Assembly (NCBI RefSeq): GCF_001074565.1
Contig: NZ_JUQX01000034.1
Coordinates: 55,062-119,061, forward strand
Source: Streptococcus pseudopneumoniae
GTDB taxonomy: Bacteria; Bacillota; Bacilli; Lactobacillales; Streptococcaceae
Length of the DNA stretch: 64,000 bases
Reading direction: 5' to 3'
Numbering within the stretch: position 1 is the stretch's first letter; every line of letters starts with the position of its first letter. This document shows positions 27,734 to 39,290 of the stretch, in pieces. Position numbers and translations under genes: made by a program. Below the pieces are notes generated by a model, which saw only the letters and a program-made list of their open reading frames with translations, made no database searches and was not told the origin of the DNA.

Positions 27734-29893
27734 ATGGGATTAAAACATCTTGAGGACGTAACTTACTTCCGTCTCAATAACGAAATCAACCGTCCTGTTA
27801 ATGGACAAATCATGCTTCATAAAGATAAGGAAGCCTTGGATGCCTTCTTTAAAGAAAATGTGGTTCCAAATACAATGGTTTTTGATTCAATTACTGATAA
27901 AATCAACTACCTCATTGAACACAACTACATTGAAACTGCATTTCTTAAGAAATACCGTCCAGAGTTTTTGGAAGAATTGCATCAATTTATCAAGGACCAA
28001 AACTTCCAATTCAAATCATTCATGGCTGCCTATAAGTTTTACAACCAGTATGCCTTGAAGACTAACGACGGTGAATACTATCTTGAAAGTATGGAAGACC
28101 GTGTCTTCTTTAACGCACTTTATTTTGCTGACGGGGATGAAGCGATTGCGACTGATATTGCTAATGAAATCATCCACCAACGCTACCAACCTGCTACTCC
28201 TTCCTTCTTGAATGCTGGTCGTGCGCGTCGTGGAGAGTTGGTATCTTGCTTCTTGATCCAAGTGACGGATGATATGAACTCTATCGGACGTTCCATCAAC
28301 TCTGCCCTTCAACTTTCACGTATCGGTGGTGGTGTGGGAATTTCCCTCAGCAACCTTCGTGAAGCCGGAGCTCCTATCAAAGGTTATGAAGGTGCTGCTT
28401 CTGGTGTCGTACCAGTTATGAAACTCTTCGAAGACAGTTTCTCTTACTCTAACCAATTGGGTCAGCGTCAAGGTGCTGGGGTTGTCTACCTCAATGTCTT
28501 TCACCCAGATATCATCGCTTTCCTTTCAACTAAGAAAGAAAATGCCGATGAAAAGGTTCGTGTTAAGACCCTCTCACTTGGTGTTGTAGTACCCGATAAG
28601 TTCTACGAATTGGCTCGTAAAAATGAAGAAATGTACCTCTTCAGCCCATACTCTGTAGAGCTTGAGTATGGTGTACCGTTCAACTACATCGACATCACTG
28701 AAAAATACGATGAATTGGTCGCAAATCCAAATATCCGCAAGACAAAAATCAAGGCGCGTGATTTGGAAACTGAAATCTCTAAATTGCAACAAGAATCTGG
28801 TTACCCTTATGTCGTCAACATTGATACGGCTAACCGTGCAAATCCTGTTGATGGAAAGATTATCATGAGTAACTTGTGTTCTGAGATTCTTCAAGTTCAA
28901 GAACCAAGCTTAATCAACGATGCTCAAGAATTCCTTCAAATGGGAACGGACGTTTCATGTAACCTTGGTTCAACCAACGTGGTCAACATGATGACTTCAC
29001 CTGACTTTGGTCGTTCTATTCGTGCTATGGTTCGTGCCCTTACTTTCGTTACAGATAGTTCACACATCGTAGCTGTCCCTACTATCGACCACGGAAACAG
29101 TTTGGCTCACACCTTTGGTCTTGGTGCCATGGGACTTCATAGCTACCTTGCGCAACAACTGATTGAGTACGGATCACCTGAGTCAATTGAATTTACAAGC
29201 ATCTACTTTATGCTTATGAACTACTGGACCTTAGTGGAGTCAAACAATATCGCTCGCGAACGTGGTATTACCTTCCACAACTTTGAAAAATCAGACTATG
29301 CTAACGGTAGCTACTTTGACAAGTATGTGACAGGCGAGTTTGTTCCAAAATCAGACCGTGTTAAAGAACTCTTTAAAGATGTCTTTATTCCAAGTGCTAC
29401 TGATTGGACTGAACTTCGCGAAAAGGTTCAAGCAGATGGACTTTACCATCAAAACCGTCTAGCTGTTGCTCCAAATGGTTCTATCAGCTACATCAACGAC
29501 GTTTCTGCTTCTATCCACCCGATTACACAACGTATCGAAGAACGTCAAGAGAAGAAAATCGGTAAAATCTACTATCCTGCTGCAGGTTTGTCAACAGATA
29601 CTATCCCTTACTACACTTCTGCTTACGACATGGATATGCGTAAGGTGATTGATGTTTATGCTGCTGCAACAGAGCACGTGGACCAAGGGCTTTCGCTCAC
29701 TCTCTTCATGCGTAGTGACATTCCAAAAGGTCTTTACGAATGGAAGAAAGAAAACAAACAAACGACACGTGATTTGTCTATTCTTCGTAACTATGCCTTT
29801 AACAAGGGAATCAAGTCCATTTACTACGTCCGTACCTTTACAGACGACGGTGGGGAAGTTGGTGCTAACCAATGTGAAAGCTGTGTGATTTAA
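27734..29893 (+). CDS. nrdE: Class Ib ribonucleotide reductase, alpha subunit
   Basis: Catalytic subunit that makes deoxynucleotides from NDPs. The 719-residue protein has the substrate-site cysteines (GELVSCFLIQ and MSNLCSEIL), the N-terminal cap, the SCNLGSTNVVN loop, and a C-terminal CxxC (NQCESCVI) that is the shuttle for NrdH. 80 bp after nrdH; normal length for NrdE. Confidence 0.97.
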   Translation: MGLKHLEDVTYFRLNNEINRPVNGQIMLHKDKEALDAFFKENVVPNTMVFDSITDKINYLIEHNYIETAFLKKYRPEFLEELHQFIKDQNFQFKSFMAAYKFYNQYALKTNDGEYYLESMEDRVFFNALYFADGDEAIATDIANEIIHQRYQPATPSFLNAGRARRGELVSCFLIQVTDDMNSIGRSINSALQLSRIGGGVGISLSNLREAGAPIKGYEGAASGVVPVMKLFEDSFSYSNQLGQRQGAGVVYLNVFHPDIIAFLSTKKENADEKVRVKTLSLGVVVPDKFYELARKNEEMYLFSPYSVELEYGVPFNYIDITEKYDELVANPNIRKTKIKARDLETEISKLQQESGYPYVVNIDTANRANPVDGKIIMSNLCSEILQVQEPSLINDAQEFLQMGTDVSCNLGSTNVVNMMTSPDFGRSIRAMVRALTFVTDSSHIVAVPTIDHGNSLAHTFGLGAMGLHSYLAQQLIEYGSPESIEFTSIYFMLMNYWTLVESNNIARERGITFHNFEKSDYANGSYFDKYVTGEFVPKSDRVKELFKDVFIPSATDWTELREKVQADGLYHQNRLAVAPNGSISYINDVSASIHPITQRIEERQEKKIGKIYYPAAGLSTDTIPYYTSAYDMDMRKVIDVYAAATEHVDQGLSLTLFMRSDIPKGLYEWKKENKQTTRDLSILRNYAFNKGIKSIYYVRTFTDDGGEVGANQCESCVI

Positions 29894-29950
29894 TTTTTTA
29901 TTCTAAATTGTTCAAATTTATAGCTTAACTTTTCAAATTAGGAGAAGTAT

Positions 29951-30181
29951 ATGTTTGGATTCAGTAAAACAAAAAAAGAAAATGATAGTTTGAGATTTAA
30001 AAACTCTGTTTTAAATAAGTTACACTCACAAGATAAAAAGAGAATCTCAGATCTTAAAAAAGATAAAGAAAATTTAGAAAACGAAACTAATACAATCGCT
30101 TCTGATGCACTACGAAAAGGTAGTTCAGTAGCAGGAAAGTATTTGTCTCAAAAAAGAATTCAAAAAAACGAGAGATTATAA
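29951..30181 (+). CDS. nrdK: Small basic protein inside the nrd operon (NrdK-like)
   Basis: A 76-residue Lys/Glu/Asn-rich protein with a likely coiled coil (about residues 28-52) and no recognised domain. It has a good ribosome site (TTAGGAGAAG) and ends 2 bp before the nrdF ATG, so nrdF is probably translated by coupling to it. From memory, streptococcal operons of this order are called nrdHEKF, with NrdK of unknown function; the symbol rests on that. The coding sequence is much richer in A than nrdE or nrdF. A role in assembly or cofactor loading of NrdF is a guess from position only. Confidence 0.65.
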   Translation: MFGFSKTKKENDSLRFKNSVLNKLHSQDKKRISDLKKDKENLENETNTIASDALRKGSSVAGKYLSQKRIQKNERL

Positions 30182-30183
30182 AC

Positions 30184-31146
30184 ATGGAAACTTACTACAA
30201 AGCCATTAACTGGAATGCTATCGAAGATGTCATCGACAAATCAACTTGGGAAAAACTGACAGAGCAATTCTGGCTCGATACGCGTATTCCCTTGTCAAAT
30301 GACCTAGACGACTGGAGAAAACTATCAAACAAAGAAAAAGACTTGGTTGGAAAAGTCTTTGGTGGTTTGACCCTTTTGGATACCATGCAATCTGAAACAG
30401 GGGTTCAAGCACTTCGCTCGGACATCCGTACACCGCATGAGGAAGCTGTTTTCAACAACATCCAGTTTATGGAATCTGTCCACGCAAAATCTTACTCTTC
30501 TATCTTTTCAACCTTGAATACCAAGGCTGAAATTGAAGAAATCTTTGAATGGACCAACACTAATCCCTACCTACAAAGAAAAGCAGAAATTATCAATGAA
30601 ATCTACCTCAATGGTAGCCCACTAGAAAAGAAAGTTGCCAGTGTCTTCCTTGAAACCTTCCTCTTCTACTCTGGTTTCTTCACCCCACTCTACTATCTCG
30701 GTAACAACAAATTGGCCAACGTTGCGGAAATCATCAAACTGATCATTCGTGATGAGTCTGTTCACGGAACTTACATTGGTTACAAATTCCAACTTGGTTT
30801 CAATGAATTACCTGAAGAAGAGCAAGAAAAGCTCAAAGAGTGGATGTACGACCTGCTCTATACCCTCTATGAGAACGAAGAAGGTTATACAGAAAGTCTC
30901 TATGACGGTGTTGGTTGGACCGAAGAAGTTAAAACCTTCCTTCGTTACAATGCCAATAAGGCTCTTATGAACCTAGGACAAGATCCACTCTTCCCAGATT
31001 CAGCTGATGATGTCAACCCAATCGTTATGAACGGTATTTCAACAGGAACTTCTAACCACGACTTCTTCTCTCAAGTCGGAAATGGTTACCTCCTTGGTGA
31101 AGTTGAAGCCATGCAAGACGAGGACTACAACTACGGTTTAGACTAA
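30184..31146 (+). CDS. nrdF: Class Ib ribonucleotide reductase, beta subunit
   Basis: Dimetal (Fe or Mn) tyrosyl-radical subunit. The 320-residue protein keeps the metal ligands Asp66, Glu97 and His100, the later Glu (FLETFLFYSGF) and EsvH (RDESVHG), and the radical Tyr104 (AKSYSS). NrdI, the flavodoxin needed for the manganese cofactor, is not in this window. Followed by a strong terminator. Confidence 0.97.
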   Translation: METYYKAINWNAIEDVIDKSTWEKLTEQFWLDTRIPLSNDLDDWRKLSNKEKDLVGKVFGGLTLLDTMQSETGVQALRSDIRTPHEEAVFNNIQFMESVHAKSYSSIFSTLNTKAEIEEIFEWTNTNPYLQRKAEIINEIYLNGSPLEKKVASVFLETFLFYSGFFTPLYYLGNNKLANVAEIIKLIIRDESVHGTYIGYKFQLGFNELPEEEQEKLKEWMYDLLYTLYENEEGYTESLYDGVGWTEEVKTFLRYNANKALMNLGQDPLFPDSADDVNPIVMNGISTGTSNHDFFSQVGNGYLLGEVEAMQDEDYNYGLD

Positions 31147-31161
31147 TTTGACCAATCATTC

Positions 31162-31200
31162 AAAATATCATGGTTTGTTTAAAACAACCATGATATTTTT
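31162..31200 (+). terminator. Terminator of the nrd operon
   Basis: A 12-bp perfect stem (AATATCATGGTT / AACCATGATATT) followed by T5. Confidence 0.92.
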
Positions 31201-31201
31201 G

Positions 31202-31258
31202 TTTTTGTTTTATTTTGTTTTTTTTCTATTTGATTGATTGAGCGTTTTATGGTAAGAT
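31202..31258 (+). promoter_or_regulatory. lacR promoter region with shared 18-bp sequence
   Basis: TTTTTGTTTTATTTTGTT (31202-31219) is identical to 43422-43439 near the galactitol-type PTS promoter. It lies 10 bp ahead of TTGATT (31230-31235), 17-bp spacer, TAAGAT (31253-31258). An operator for LacR or another DeoR-type protein is the simplest reading, but the run is T-rich. Confidence 0.55.
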
Positions 31259-31286
31259 AATAATAGTAGAAATCGAGGTGATAAGG

Positions 31287-32054
31287 ATGCTAAAGCAAGA
31301 AAAACTAGATAGTATTCTAGAAGCAGTAAACACAAAAGGCACTATTACTGTAAAAGAGATTATGGAGAGTCTTGATGTGTCAGATATGACAGCCCGTCGC
31401 TACTTACAAGAATTGGCAGATAAGGATTTGCTGGTTCGTGTGCACGGTGGCGCTGAAAAACTTCGTACAGGTTCTCTCTTAAACAACGAACGCTCAAACG
31501 TCGAAAAACAAGGTTTGCAGATTGCTGAAAAACAAGAAATTAGCCGTTTTGCAGGTCATTTGATTGACGAAGGTGAAACTATTTTTATCGGGCCAGGAAC
31601 AACCTTAGAATGTTTTGCTCGCGAGCTCCCTATAGATAATATTCGTGTTGTAACAAACAGCCTTCCTGTTTTTCTCATCCTAAACGAACGAAAACTAACA
31701 GATTTGATTTTGATTGGTGGAAATTATCGCTCTATCACTGGAGCTTTTGTGGGAACACTTACCCTGCAGGATTTAGCCAATCTTCAGTTTTCTAAAGCTT
31801 TTGTAAGTTGTAATGGTATCAAGGATAAAGCTATTGCTACTTTCAGTGAAGAAGAGGGCGAGGTTCAACGAATCGCCTTGAACAATGCCAATAAAAAATA
31901 CTTACTGGCAGACCACAGCAAGTTTAATAAGTTTGATTTTTACACTTTCTACAATATCTCAGAGATTGATACCATCGTTTCAGATTCCAAACTGAGTCAG
32001 GAAACATTTGAAGATTTGTCGAAACAAACAACCATTCTTTTATCAAAACCATAA
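31287..32054 (+). CDS. lacR: DeoR-family sugar repressor, LacR
   Basis: A 255-residue DeoR/GlpR-type regulator: N-terminal winged helix-turn-helix (MLKQEKLDSILEAV to MTARRYLQEL) and a C-terminal sugar-phosphate sensor domain (GPGTTLECFA, GGNYRSITGAF). The start is the ATG at 31287 behind GAGGTG, not the in-frame GTG at 31278, which is part of that site. It converges on the lac genes it is expected to repress; tagatose-6-phosphate is the usual inducer. Confidence 0.9.
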   Translation: MLKQEKLDSILEAVNTKGTITVKEIMESLDVSDMTARRYLQELADKDLLVRVHGGAEKLRTGSLLNNERSNVEKQGLQIAEKQEISRFAGHLIDEGETIFIGPGTTLECFARELPIDNIRVVTNSLPVFLILNERKLTDLILIGGNYRSITGAFVGTLTLQDLANLQFSKAFVSCNGIKDKAIATFSEEEGEVQRIALNNANKKYLLADHSKFNKFDFYTFYNISEIDTIVSDSKLSQETFEDLSKQTTILLSKP

Positions 32055-32085
32055 AAATTCCCCTGCCTTTTGGCGGGGAATTTTT
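32053..32085. terminator. Terminator between lacR and lacG
   Basis: ATTCCCC-GCC-TTTT-GGC-GGGGAAT type hairpin with A and T runs on both sides. Confidence 0.88.
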
Positions 32086-32093
32086 GTTGAATT

Positions 32094-33512
<1,419 letters not shown>

Positions 33513-33580
33513 TCAATTAAAAAGAAATAAGATGGAGAGGAGGCTAGTGAGGCTTAATTCTCCATCTCACTTCTAAAATT

Positions 33581-35275
33581 TTATTGTTCAAATTGAGCTT
33601 GTACGAATGCAAGAGCGCCTTTTCCATCGCGAGTCAATTTAATGTATTGGCCACCTTCTGTCTTGGCAAGTTTGATACCAAGTTTGTCGGTTTCTGCTTT
33701 CATGTCTTCAAAGTTAGAAGCAACTTGAGGAGCAAGGATAACCAGATCAAACTCAGGCAACATTTCACGGTGAGCTCCATAGCCACCAGCTGCTGCCTTG
33801 ACAGGAACTTTATATTCTTCCGCTGCTTTATTTAAAGCATTTGCGAGGAGACCACTTGTACCTCCTCCTGCACAGAGAACGAGAACATTTGTTTCTTCTG
33901 TGATTGTGTTTTGCGTTGCTTCTACACCTGCTTTTTCAAGAATAGCATCTGCTTTAGCAGTATTGAAGTTTGCTGCTACTTTTTCTTTCAATTCATCATT
34001 GGCTTTACCGGAACGTTCTTCTTCAAGAATTTGTTCATCATAAACCTTGAGGAATGGATAGTAGATGGCTACGTCAACAAGGATTAACAAAGCAGCAAGT
34101 ACAAATGACAAGAATTGGAAGTTTGTACCGAGAACAATACCGAGCGGACCTGGTGTTGTCCAAGGAAGGTTGGCAGTAAATGAGTTCATGCCAAGCGTTT
34201 CAATAAAGAATTTAAAGATCCATACGTTTGCGATTGGAGCAAAGATAAATGGAATAAAGAAAATTGGGTTCAAGACAAGTGGCGCACCAAACAGGATTGG
34301 TTCGTTTACTCCAAAGAATGTTGGAACAACAGACGCACGTCCGATTGCACGGTTACGTTTTGATTTTGTTAACCACATGAACATGAATGGAACAACCAGT
34401 GTCGCACCAGTACCACCCATGGTAACGATAAACATTTGTGTACCAGAAGTAAGAATCTTGTCAGCGTGCATACCTTGTTGGAGAAGGTTCAAGTTGACTT
34501 CAGCATTTGCATAGGTAATAGCTGCGATTGCTGGTTCAACGATAGATGGACCATGGATACCAACAAACCAGAAGAAGGCAAAGGCACCAAAGATAATGGT
34601 AATACCTAGATAACCATCAGCAGCAGAGAATAATGGTGCAAAGAATTTACCGATTGATTCAGCTACACTTGCACCAACAAAATGACGAGCTAGTAAATCA
34701 AGAGCATAAAGAGAAACCACTGATAGAGTGAATGGAATCACATCTTTAAAGACTTGTGAGATATTTGGTGGAACTTCGTCAGGCATGCGAATAGTGACGT
34801 TGTTCTTAACACAAACCTTATAGATAGCTACGGTTACAAAGGCAGCAAGAAAGGCCGAAAGCAAACCTTTTGTCCCAAGGAAACCTGTCGCAAAGCCACC
34901 TTCAATCGGATCAGCTGCCAACATCAACAAACCAACAATCGCTGCCAACAATGTTGACATATAGTTGATTTGATTGGTTTTTTCCATGCTACGGTTTACT
35001 GAGTCGGTCAATGACTTAGCTGTTGTGCCAGCTACCAAGAGAGCTAGAATCCCCATTGAATAGCTATAAGGTTTCATGAGGAGATTAACAACATCATCAG
35101 ACCATTTAAAGCCCCATGAGTTTGGTACAAAAGCAATCAAGATAAAGATACTTGAGAAGAGAATAACAGGCATCCCTGCAATGAAACCATCACGAATAGC
35201 ACGAAGATAGATATTACGAGACAGTTTTTCAAAGAAAGGTTTTCCTTTCTCGATAAATGAAATTAGTTTGTTCAT
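33581..35275 (-). CDS. lacE: Lactose PTS EIICB
   Basis: Membrane transporter and phosphorylating unit for lactose. The 564-residue protein has the EIIC membrane domain (roughly residues 1-410, about ten helices) and a C-terminal EIIB domain with the phosphorylated Cys ([12 protein letters not shown]). The ATG overlaps the lacF stop by one base, so the two are coupled. Confidence 0.96.
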   Translation of the reverse strand: MNKLISFIEKGKPFFEKLSRNIYLRAIRDGFIAGMPVILFSSIFILIAFVPNSWGFKWSDDVVNLLMKPYSYSMGILALLVAGTTAKSLTDSVNRSMEKTNQINYMSTLLAAIVGLLMLAADPIEGGFATGFLGTKGLLSAFLAAFVTVAIYKVCVKNNVTIRMPDEVPPNISQVFKDVIPFTLSVVSLYALDLLARHFVGASVAESIGKFFAPLFSAADGYLGITIIFGAFAFFWFVGIHGPSIVEPAIAAITYANAEVNLNLLQQGMHADKILTSGTQMFIVTMGGTGATLVVPFMFMWLTKSKRNRAIGRASVVPTFFGVNEPILFGAPLVLNPIFFIPFIFAPIANVWIFKFFIETLGMNSFTANLPWTTPGPLGIVLGTNFQFLSFVLAALLILVDVAIYYPFLKVYDEQILEEERSGKANDELKEKVAANFNTAKADAILEKAGVEATQNTITEETNVLVLCAGGGTSGLLANALNKAAEEYKVPVKAAAGGYGAHREMLPEFDLVILAPQVASNFEDMKAETDKLGIKLAKTEGGQYIKLTRDGKGALAFVQAQFEQ

Positions 35276-35592
35276 TACTTAACTCCTCTCTTGTAGAGTT
35301 CGATTAAATGGTGCATCAAGTCTTTTAACAAGATAGTTGTCATCAAGTGGTCTTGGCCATGCATCATGGTTACACTATAAGCTAAGTCCTCACCAGCTGC
35401 TTCCTTAGTCAATAGACTTGTTTGCGCGTGGTGTGCCTCCGCGATGCAACCACCTGCTTCCTCCACGAGAGTATCCGCTTTCGCGAAATCACCAGCTTCA
35501 GCAGCCTTCAAGGCTTCCAATAGTTTTGATCGAGCATCGCCAGCATAGGCAACAATTTCAAAACCTAACAATGTTACTTCTTCTCTATTCAT
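35275..35592 (-). CDS. lacF: Lactose PTS EIIA
   Basis: A 105-residue trimeric EIIA of the lactose/chitobiose class. Phosphorylated His78 (TMMHGQDH) is conserved and accepts phosphate from HPr. Sits between lacT and lacE; TAATG overlap with lacE. Confidence 0.96.
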   Translation of the reverse strand: MNREEVTLLGFEIVAYAGDARSKLLEALKAAEAGDFAKADTLVEEAGGCIAEAHHAQTSLLTKEAAGEDLAYSVTMMHGQDHLMTTILLKDLMHHLIELYKRGVK

Positions 35593-35627
35593 GATAGAAT
35601 TCTCCTTATGTATTTTTAATTAAATTT

Positions 35628-36464
35628 TTATGACAATAAACGTTGGATATGTAGAACTAGATAAACTCGTTCACTTTTATACAAATCAAGACCCGTATAT
35701 TGCGTAATCACATCATAGATCTTGGAACCAATCTCGAACGCTTTTGGATAGGATTGTTTAATATGATCTTCCATATCCAGAAGTGATTGGTTATCATCTC
35801 TAGATCTGTCTAAATAATCCAAGAAATAATTCAAATGAATCATAAAACGATCATAGAAATGATTATTCTCTTTGGTTCGTTGAATTGCATAACTCTTTAG
35901 TACTTCTTCGACATTCCTGAGAATTTCTTTCCTCTTATCAATCGACTCCACAAGTTCCACTTCATTTTCACCTTCGGCATTAATGAAATGATAAGCAATC
36001 CGAATAATTTCATCCTCCGGGAAATGATCTGTCAACTTCTGACGATAGATTTCAAAAGCTTCCTTTGCGATTTGAAAAGCGATAGGATACTTGGCAGAAA
36101 TATCTGGCAGATTGCTATCCTTGTACCTTCCTTGTGCTAGAGCTTGATAAGAACAGTAAATATGATCTGTCAAGGTTACGTAGAGATACTCTTGAATCGG
36201 ATAATGATATTTCTTTGATAGCTTATCAATGATTTCATAAGTCACTGTGATAAAATCCAGCGGAACATCTTTGAGGAGAGCCATAAAATTTTCTCTGGAC
36301 TCTTCTGTCTTCATCCGAAAGATTTTCTCAACTTGTTCTTCAGCAATCAAATCCCCCTTCTTTTTCCCAAATGCAATCCCCTTACCAATCACAATCACCT
36401 CTTCTCCTTTGTCATTTCTGACAAGCGAGACATTGTGATTCATTGGGTTTAGAATTCGATACAT
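35628..36464 (-). CDS. lacT: BglG-family transcriptional antiterminator LacT
   Basis: An RNA-binding antiterminator: N-terminal CAT domain (MYRILNPMNHNVSLV, residues 1-55) and two PTS regulation domains with the expected histidines (for example LTDHIYCSYQ in PRD1 and MIHLNYFLDYL in PRD2). When active it binds the RAT RNA just upstream and blocks the terminator ahead of its own gene, so lacTFEG expression depends on PTS phosphorylation state. 278 residues, normal length. Confidence 0.94.
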   Translation of the reverse strand: MYRILNPMNHNVSLVRNDKGEEVIVIGKGIAFGKKKGDLIAEEQVEKIFRMKTEESRENFMALLKDVPLDFITVTYEIIDKLSKKYHYPIQEYLYVTLTDHIYCSYQALAQGRYKDSNLPDISAKYPIAFQIAKEAFEIYRQKLTDHFPEDEIIRIAYHFINAEGENEVELVESIDKRKEILRNVEEVLKSYAIQRTKENNHFYDRFMIHLNYFLDYLDRSRDDNQSLLDMEDHIKQSYPKAFEIGSKIYDVITQYTGLDLYKSERVYLVLHIQRLLS

Positions 36465-36501
36465 GTCAACCTCCTTTTATATCTTAAAGGTATATGAGTA
36501 T

Positions 36502-36583
36502 AAAAAATGACCACAAATGAACTAGAAAATCCTTTGATTTCTAATTCACCTGTGATCATGCCTAATATTACTTAGTAACACTC
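36502..36583 (-). promoter_or_regulatory. RAT antiterminator site and overlapping terminator in the lacT leader
   Basis: On the minus strand the leader has GTGTTACTAAGTAATATTAG then GCATGATCAC, resembling the ribonucleic antiterminator target of the LicT/LacT family. Its 3' end overlaps a long terminator stem (GATCACAGGTGAATT with its near-complement ending TTTGTGGTC) and T6 at 36502-36507. RAT folding and terminator folding are mutually exclusive. Confidence 0.85.
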
Positions 36584-36606
36584 ACCTTGTATTAACTTGT
36601 GATTTA

Positions 36607-36643
36607 AGTATAGCACAAGTCAGTTTTTTTGTAAACCTTTACA
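36607..36643 (-). promoter_or_regulatory. lacTFEG promoter with cre-like site
   Basis: TTTACA (36630-36635), 17-bp spacer, TGC-TATACT (36607-36612). TGTAAACCTTTACA (36630-36643) covers -35 and matches the cre consensus with one mismatch, so CcpA repression is likely. Confidence 0.75.
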
Positions 36644-36701
36644 TTCAACTTTTTTTAAAATTTTTATTTAGATCAATGTTCCTAAGATTAGGGGGGAAAA
36701 C

Positions 36702-37682
36702 TTATACACGTTCAGTCCATGAAGTCGCTGTTGTTTGAAGAACTTTGTTGAGTTCGTCAATGTTCTCAAATCCAGTTGTGCGTAGCCATTCACGAGCTGC
36801 TGCCTCACCATCTTTGATGTAGGCTTCAACTGATCCAGCCCAAGTTGCACGGCCGCAAAGAACACCGTTGAAGTTTGCGCCTGATTCGTGAGCAAAGACA
36901 AGGGTTTCTTGGAAGAGTTTAGCTGATACACCTGCACTTAAGTAGATGTAAGGAAGATTTGTTGCTTCGTCTTGCGCTTTGAAGAAAGCTGCCGCTTCTT
37001 CACGTGTATGCACGATTTCACCTTCACCAAATCCTTCAACGTATTTCACATTGACTGGAACTTCTACTTTCAAGACATCGATGTTAAAGCGTGGGTCTGA
37101 GAAGACCTTCATAGCACCAATAACCTTGTGTGGCTTCACTTTTGCGTATTCTGCTGAACCTGCATCAGCAATCTTTTCATCGTAAGCCAAGATCTCAAGG
37201 AAGAAAGGAATGTCTTCTGCCACACACTCTGAACCGATGCGTTCGATATAGGCTTGTTTTTGTTGGTTTAGTTCGTCAGCGCTGTCTACGTCATAGTAAA
37301 GCAAGAATTTGACAGCGTCAGCGCCTTGTTCTTTGATGCGTTTTGCAGACCAAACATCCAAGCAGTCAGGCAAGCGTTTAGTGCTAGTTGTGTCATAGCC
37401 AGTTTTCTCATAAGCTAGGAGAAGGCCGGCATTTGGATCAAGGGCTTTAGTAGCTGGAAGACCATACTCTGGGTCAAGAAGCATAGAAGAAGCGTATTTA
37501 GTCAATTCATCTGCAACCAAGACTTTGAGTTCTTCCATTTGAGCCACTGTTGGTTCTTCTGTTTGGTATTGAGCCATGAGGCGTTTCAAAGCACCACGTT
37601 GGTCAAAGGCAAGGGCTGAGATAATGCCGTTCTCGTCAGAGAGTTTTTCTAAGCGTGCACGTTTTTGTTCTGTTAAAGCCAT
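36702..37682 (-). CDS. lacD: Tagatose-1,6-bisphosphate aldolase
   Basis: Class I aldolase that splits tagatose-1,6-bisphosphate to DHAP and glyceraldehyde-3-phosphate, the last step of the tagatose pathway. The 326 residues match LacD length; Schiff-base lysine region near VKFLLYYD and the GVLCGRATW segment are typical. One-base gap to lacC, last gene of lacABCD. Confidence 0.95.
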   Translation of the reverse strand: MALTEQKRARLEKLSDENGIISALAFDQRGALKRLMAQYQTEEPTVAQMEELKVLVADELTKYASSMLLDPEYGLPATKALDPNAGLLLAYEKTGYDTTSTKRLPDCLDVWSAKRIKEQGADAVKFLLYYDVDSADELNQQKQAYIERIGSECVAEDIPFFLEILAYDEKIADAGSAEYAKVKPHKVIGAMKVFSDPRFNIDVLKVEVPVNVKYVEGFGEGEIVHTREEAAAFFKAQDEATNLPYIYLSAGVSAKLFQETLVFAHESGANFNGVLCGRATWAGSVEAYIKDGEAAAREWLRTTGFENIDELNKVLQTTATSWTERV

Positions 37683-37683
37683 T

Positions 37684-38613
37684 TTATACCTCTTTTACTA
37701 TTAATTGATCATATAGAGCTTGATAGTTGGCCATATTCACATGACCTGTCATTTTTTCTTGAGCATTAAGCATACCAAGGACATTTGCCTTGATGAGGAG
37801 TTCTGCATCCGATTCCTTATGAAGAAGTCCTGATGAAATCCCTGCCACAGTAGAATCACCAGATCCAACAGGATTGACAACTTGAATTCTAGGAATATCT
37901 ACTTTGTAGAAAGTGTCACCATGTTTTGCAAAAGCACCATTTGCACCAAGTGACACGATAATCCACTCAATCCCTGCAAATAGAGGCTCTTGAAGAACTT
38001 CTTTTAATTCATCCAAATCCTCAGAAACTTCTTTCCCAAGAAGCTGAGACAATTCTTCGTTATTTGGTTTAATAACTGTTGGTTTGTGTGGTGATTCAAG
38101 GACAGCCTGAAGAGCTGCACCTGAGCAGTCTAGAACAACTGGTTTGCCTGCTTGATTAGCAAGTTCTACTAAGCTTGCATAATAGTCAACTGGAAGCCCA
38201 GCTGGCAGACTACCTGAGATAGCGACTACTTCCACAGTGTCAAGGAGATTTTCGAAATGAGCCAAGAAATCTTGCCCTTCTTGTTCAAGAACTTCGGGAC
38301 CTTTTTCAAGGATTTCTGTTTGGTTTTCACCGTGTAGAATAGCGATACAGTTACGAGTCTCTCCTTGAATCGAGAAGAAACGTTTCGTTACTTTATCATC
38401 GATATGCTCTACTAAAAACTCACCAAGTTTACCACCGACCAAACCAGTAGCAGCAACAGAATCACCAAATTCTGAAAGAACTCGTGTAACATTGAGACCT
38501 TTACCACCAGCTGTCTTGGTCACGTCCACCACACGGTTGACAGTGTCAATTTTTAATTCATCCAAAGGATAAGAAATATCAATGGATGGATTCATTGTGA
38601 CTGTTAAAATCAT
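37684..38613 (-). CDS. lacC: Tagatose-6-phosphate kinase
   Basis: PfkB-family kinase that makes tagatose-1,6-bisphosphate. 309 residues with the N-terminal substrate motif ([11 protein letters not shown]) and the C-terminal PfkB signature with the catalytic Asp in [13 protein letters not shown]. Lies between lacB and lacD with short gaps. Confidence 0.95.
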   Translation of the reverse strand: MILTVTMNPSIDISYPLDELKIDTVNRVVDVTKTAGGKGLNVTRVLSEFGDSVAATGLVGGKLGEFLVEHIDDKVTKRFFSIQGETRNCIAILHGENQTEILEKGPEVLEQEGQDFLAHFENLLDTVEVVAISGSLPAGLPVDYYASLVELANQAGKPVVLDCSGAALQAVLESPHKPTVIKPNNEELSQLLGKEVSEDLDELKEVLQEPLFAGIEWIIVSLGANGAFAKHGDTFYKVDIPRIQVVNPVGSGDSTVAGISSGLLHKESDAELLIKANVLGMLNAQEKMTGHVNMANYQALYDQLIVKEV

Positions 38614-38623
38614 GCGTCACCTC

Positions 38624-39139
38624 TTAGTCGTGGTATTCACCGCGATCCCATTTTTCAAGGAATTCTGTAAAGAAGTTTGCATCTGCTTGATGAGCATTGT
38701 GAGTTTCAACGTGCTCAATTTTCGCAATCAATTTTTTGTTTTCTTCTGATGGTTTGTATTCAGCATTGATGAAAGCTTCAATGATGTCGCACATGAGCAA
38801 TTCACCAGTGATCTTACCACCAAAACCGATAACGTTAGCATTCAATTGTTCTTTTGCATAAAGAGCTGTTGTCATATCACGAACCAAGGCAGAACGAACT
38901 CCTGGAACTTTATTTACAGCGTTGTTGATACCAACACCAGTACCACAGATACATACCCCAAGATCAGCTTGACCGCTTGTAACGGCTTCACCAACTTTTT
39001 TACCAAAGATTGGGTAGTGAGTACGTGTGTGGTCATAGGTACCAAAGTCGATGACTTCATATCCCTTTGATTTCAAAAATTCTGAAACCGCCATTTTTTC
39101 ATCTGTTACGATGTGGTCACATCCAATTGCAATTCTCAT
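38624..39139 (-). CDS. lacB: Galactose-6-phosphate isomerase subunit B
   Basis: A 171-residue RpiB/LacAB-fold subunit. [11 protein letters not shown]-terminus and [22 protein letters not shown], which contains the catalytic Cys loop. Works as a heteromer with LacA to convert galactose-6-P to tagatose-6-P. Confidence 0.95.
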   Translation of the reverse strand: MRIAIGCDHIVTDEKMAVSEFLKSKGYEVIDFGTYDHTRTHYPIFGKKVGEAVTSGQADLGVCICGTGVGINNAVNKVPGVRSALVRDMTTALYAKEQLNANVIGFGGKITGELLMCDIIEAFINAEYKPSEENKKLIAKIEHVETHNAHQADANFFTEFLEKWDRGEYHD

Positions 39140-39186
39140 TAGTTATTCCCTCCGATTAATTATATAAATCTAATATCATTTATCCT

Positions 39187-39290
39187 TACTCAATAAAAAT
39201 CAAGATTAGCTTAGGAAGCGAGCTGCAAGCATAACTGAGGTTAGCTAAAGTGAGCTGACAACAGATTATCTTGATTTTTGAAGAGTATTA
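39187..39290. repeat. MITE-like intergenic element at the end of lacA
   Basis: About 104 bp bounded by imperfect inverted ends: TACTCAATAAAAATCAAGAT on the left and, on the opposite strand, TAATACTCTTCAAAAATCAA on the right. The ends resemble those of small intergenic repeats (AATCAAA... GAAGAGTAT) common in pneumococcus and relatives. The right end supplies the lacA stop codon. Confidence 0.6.
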
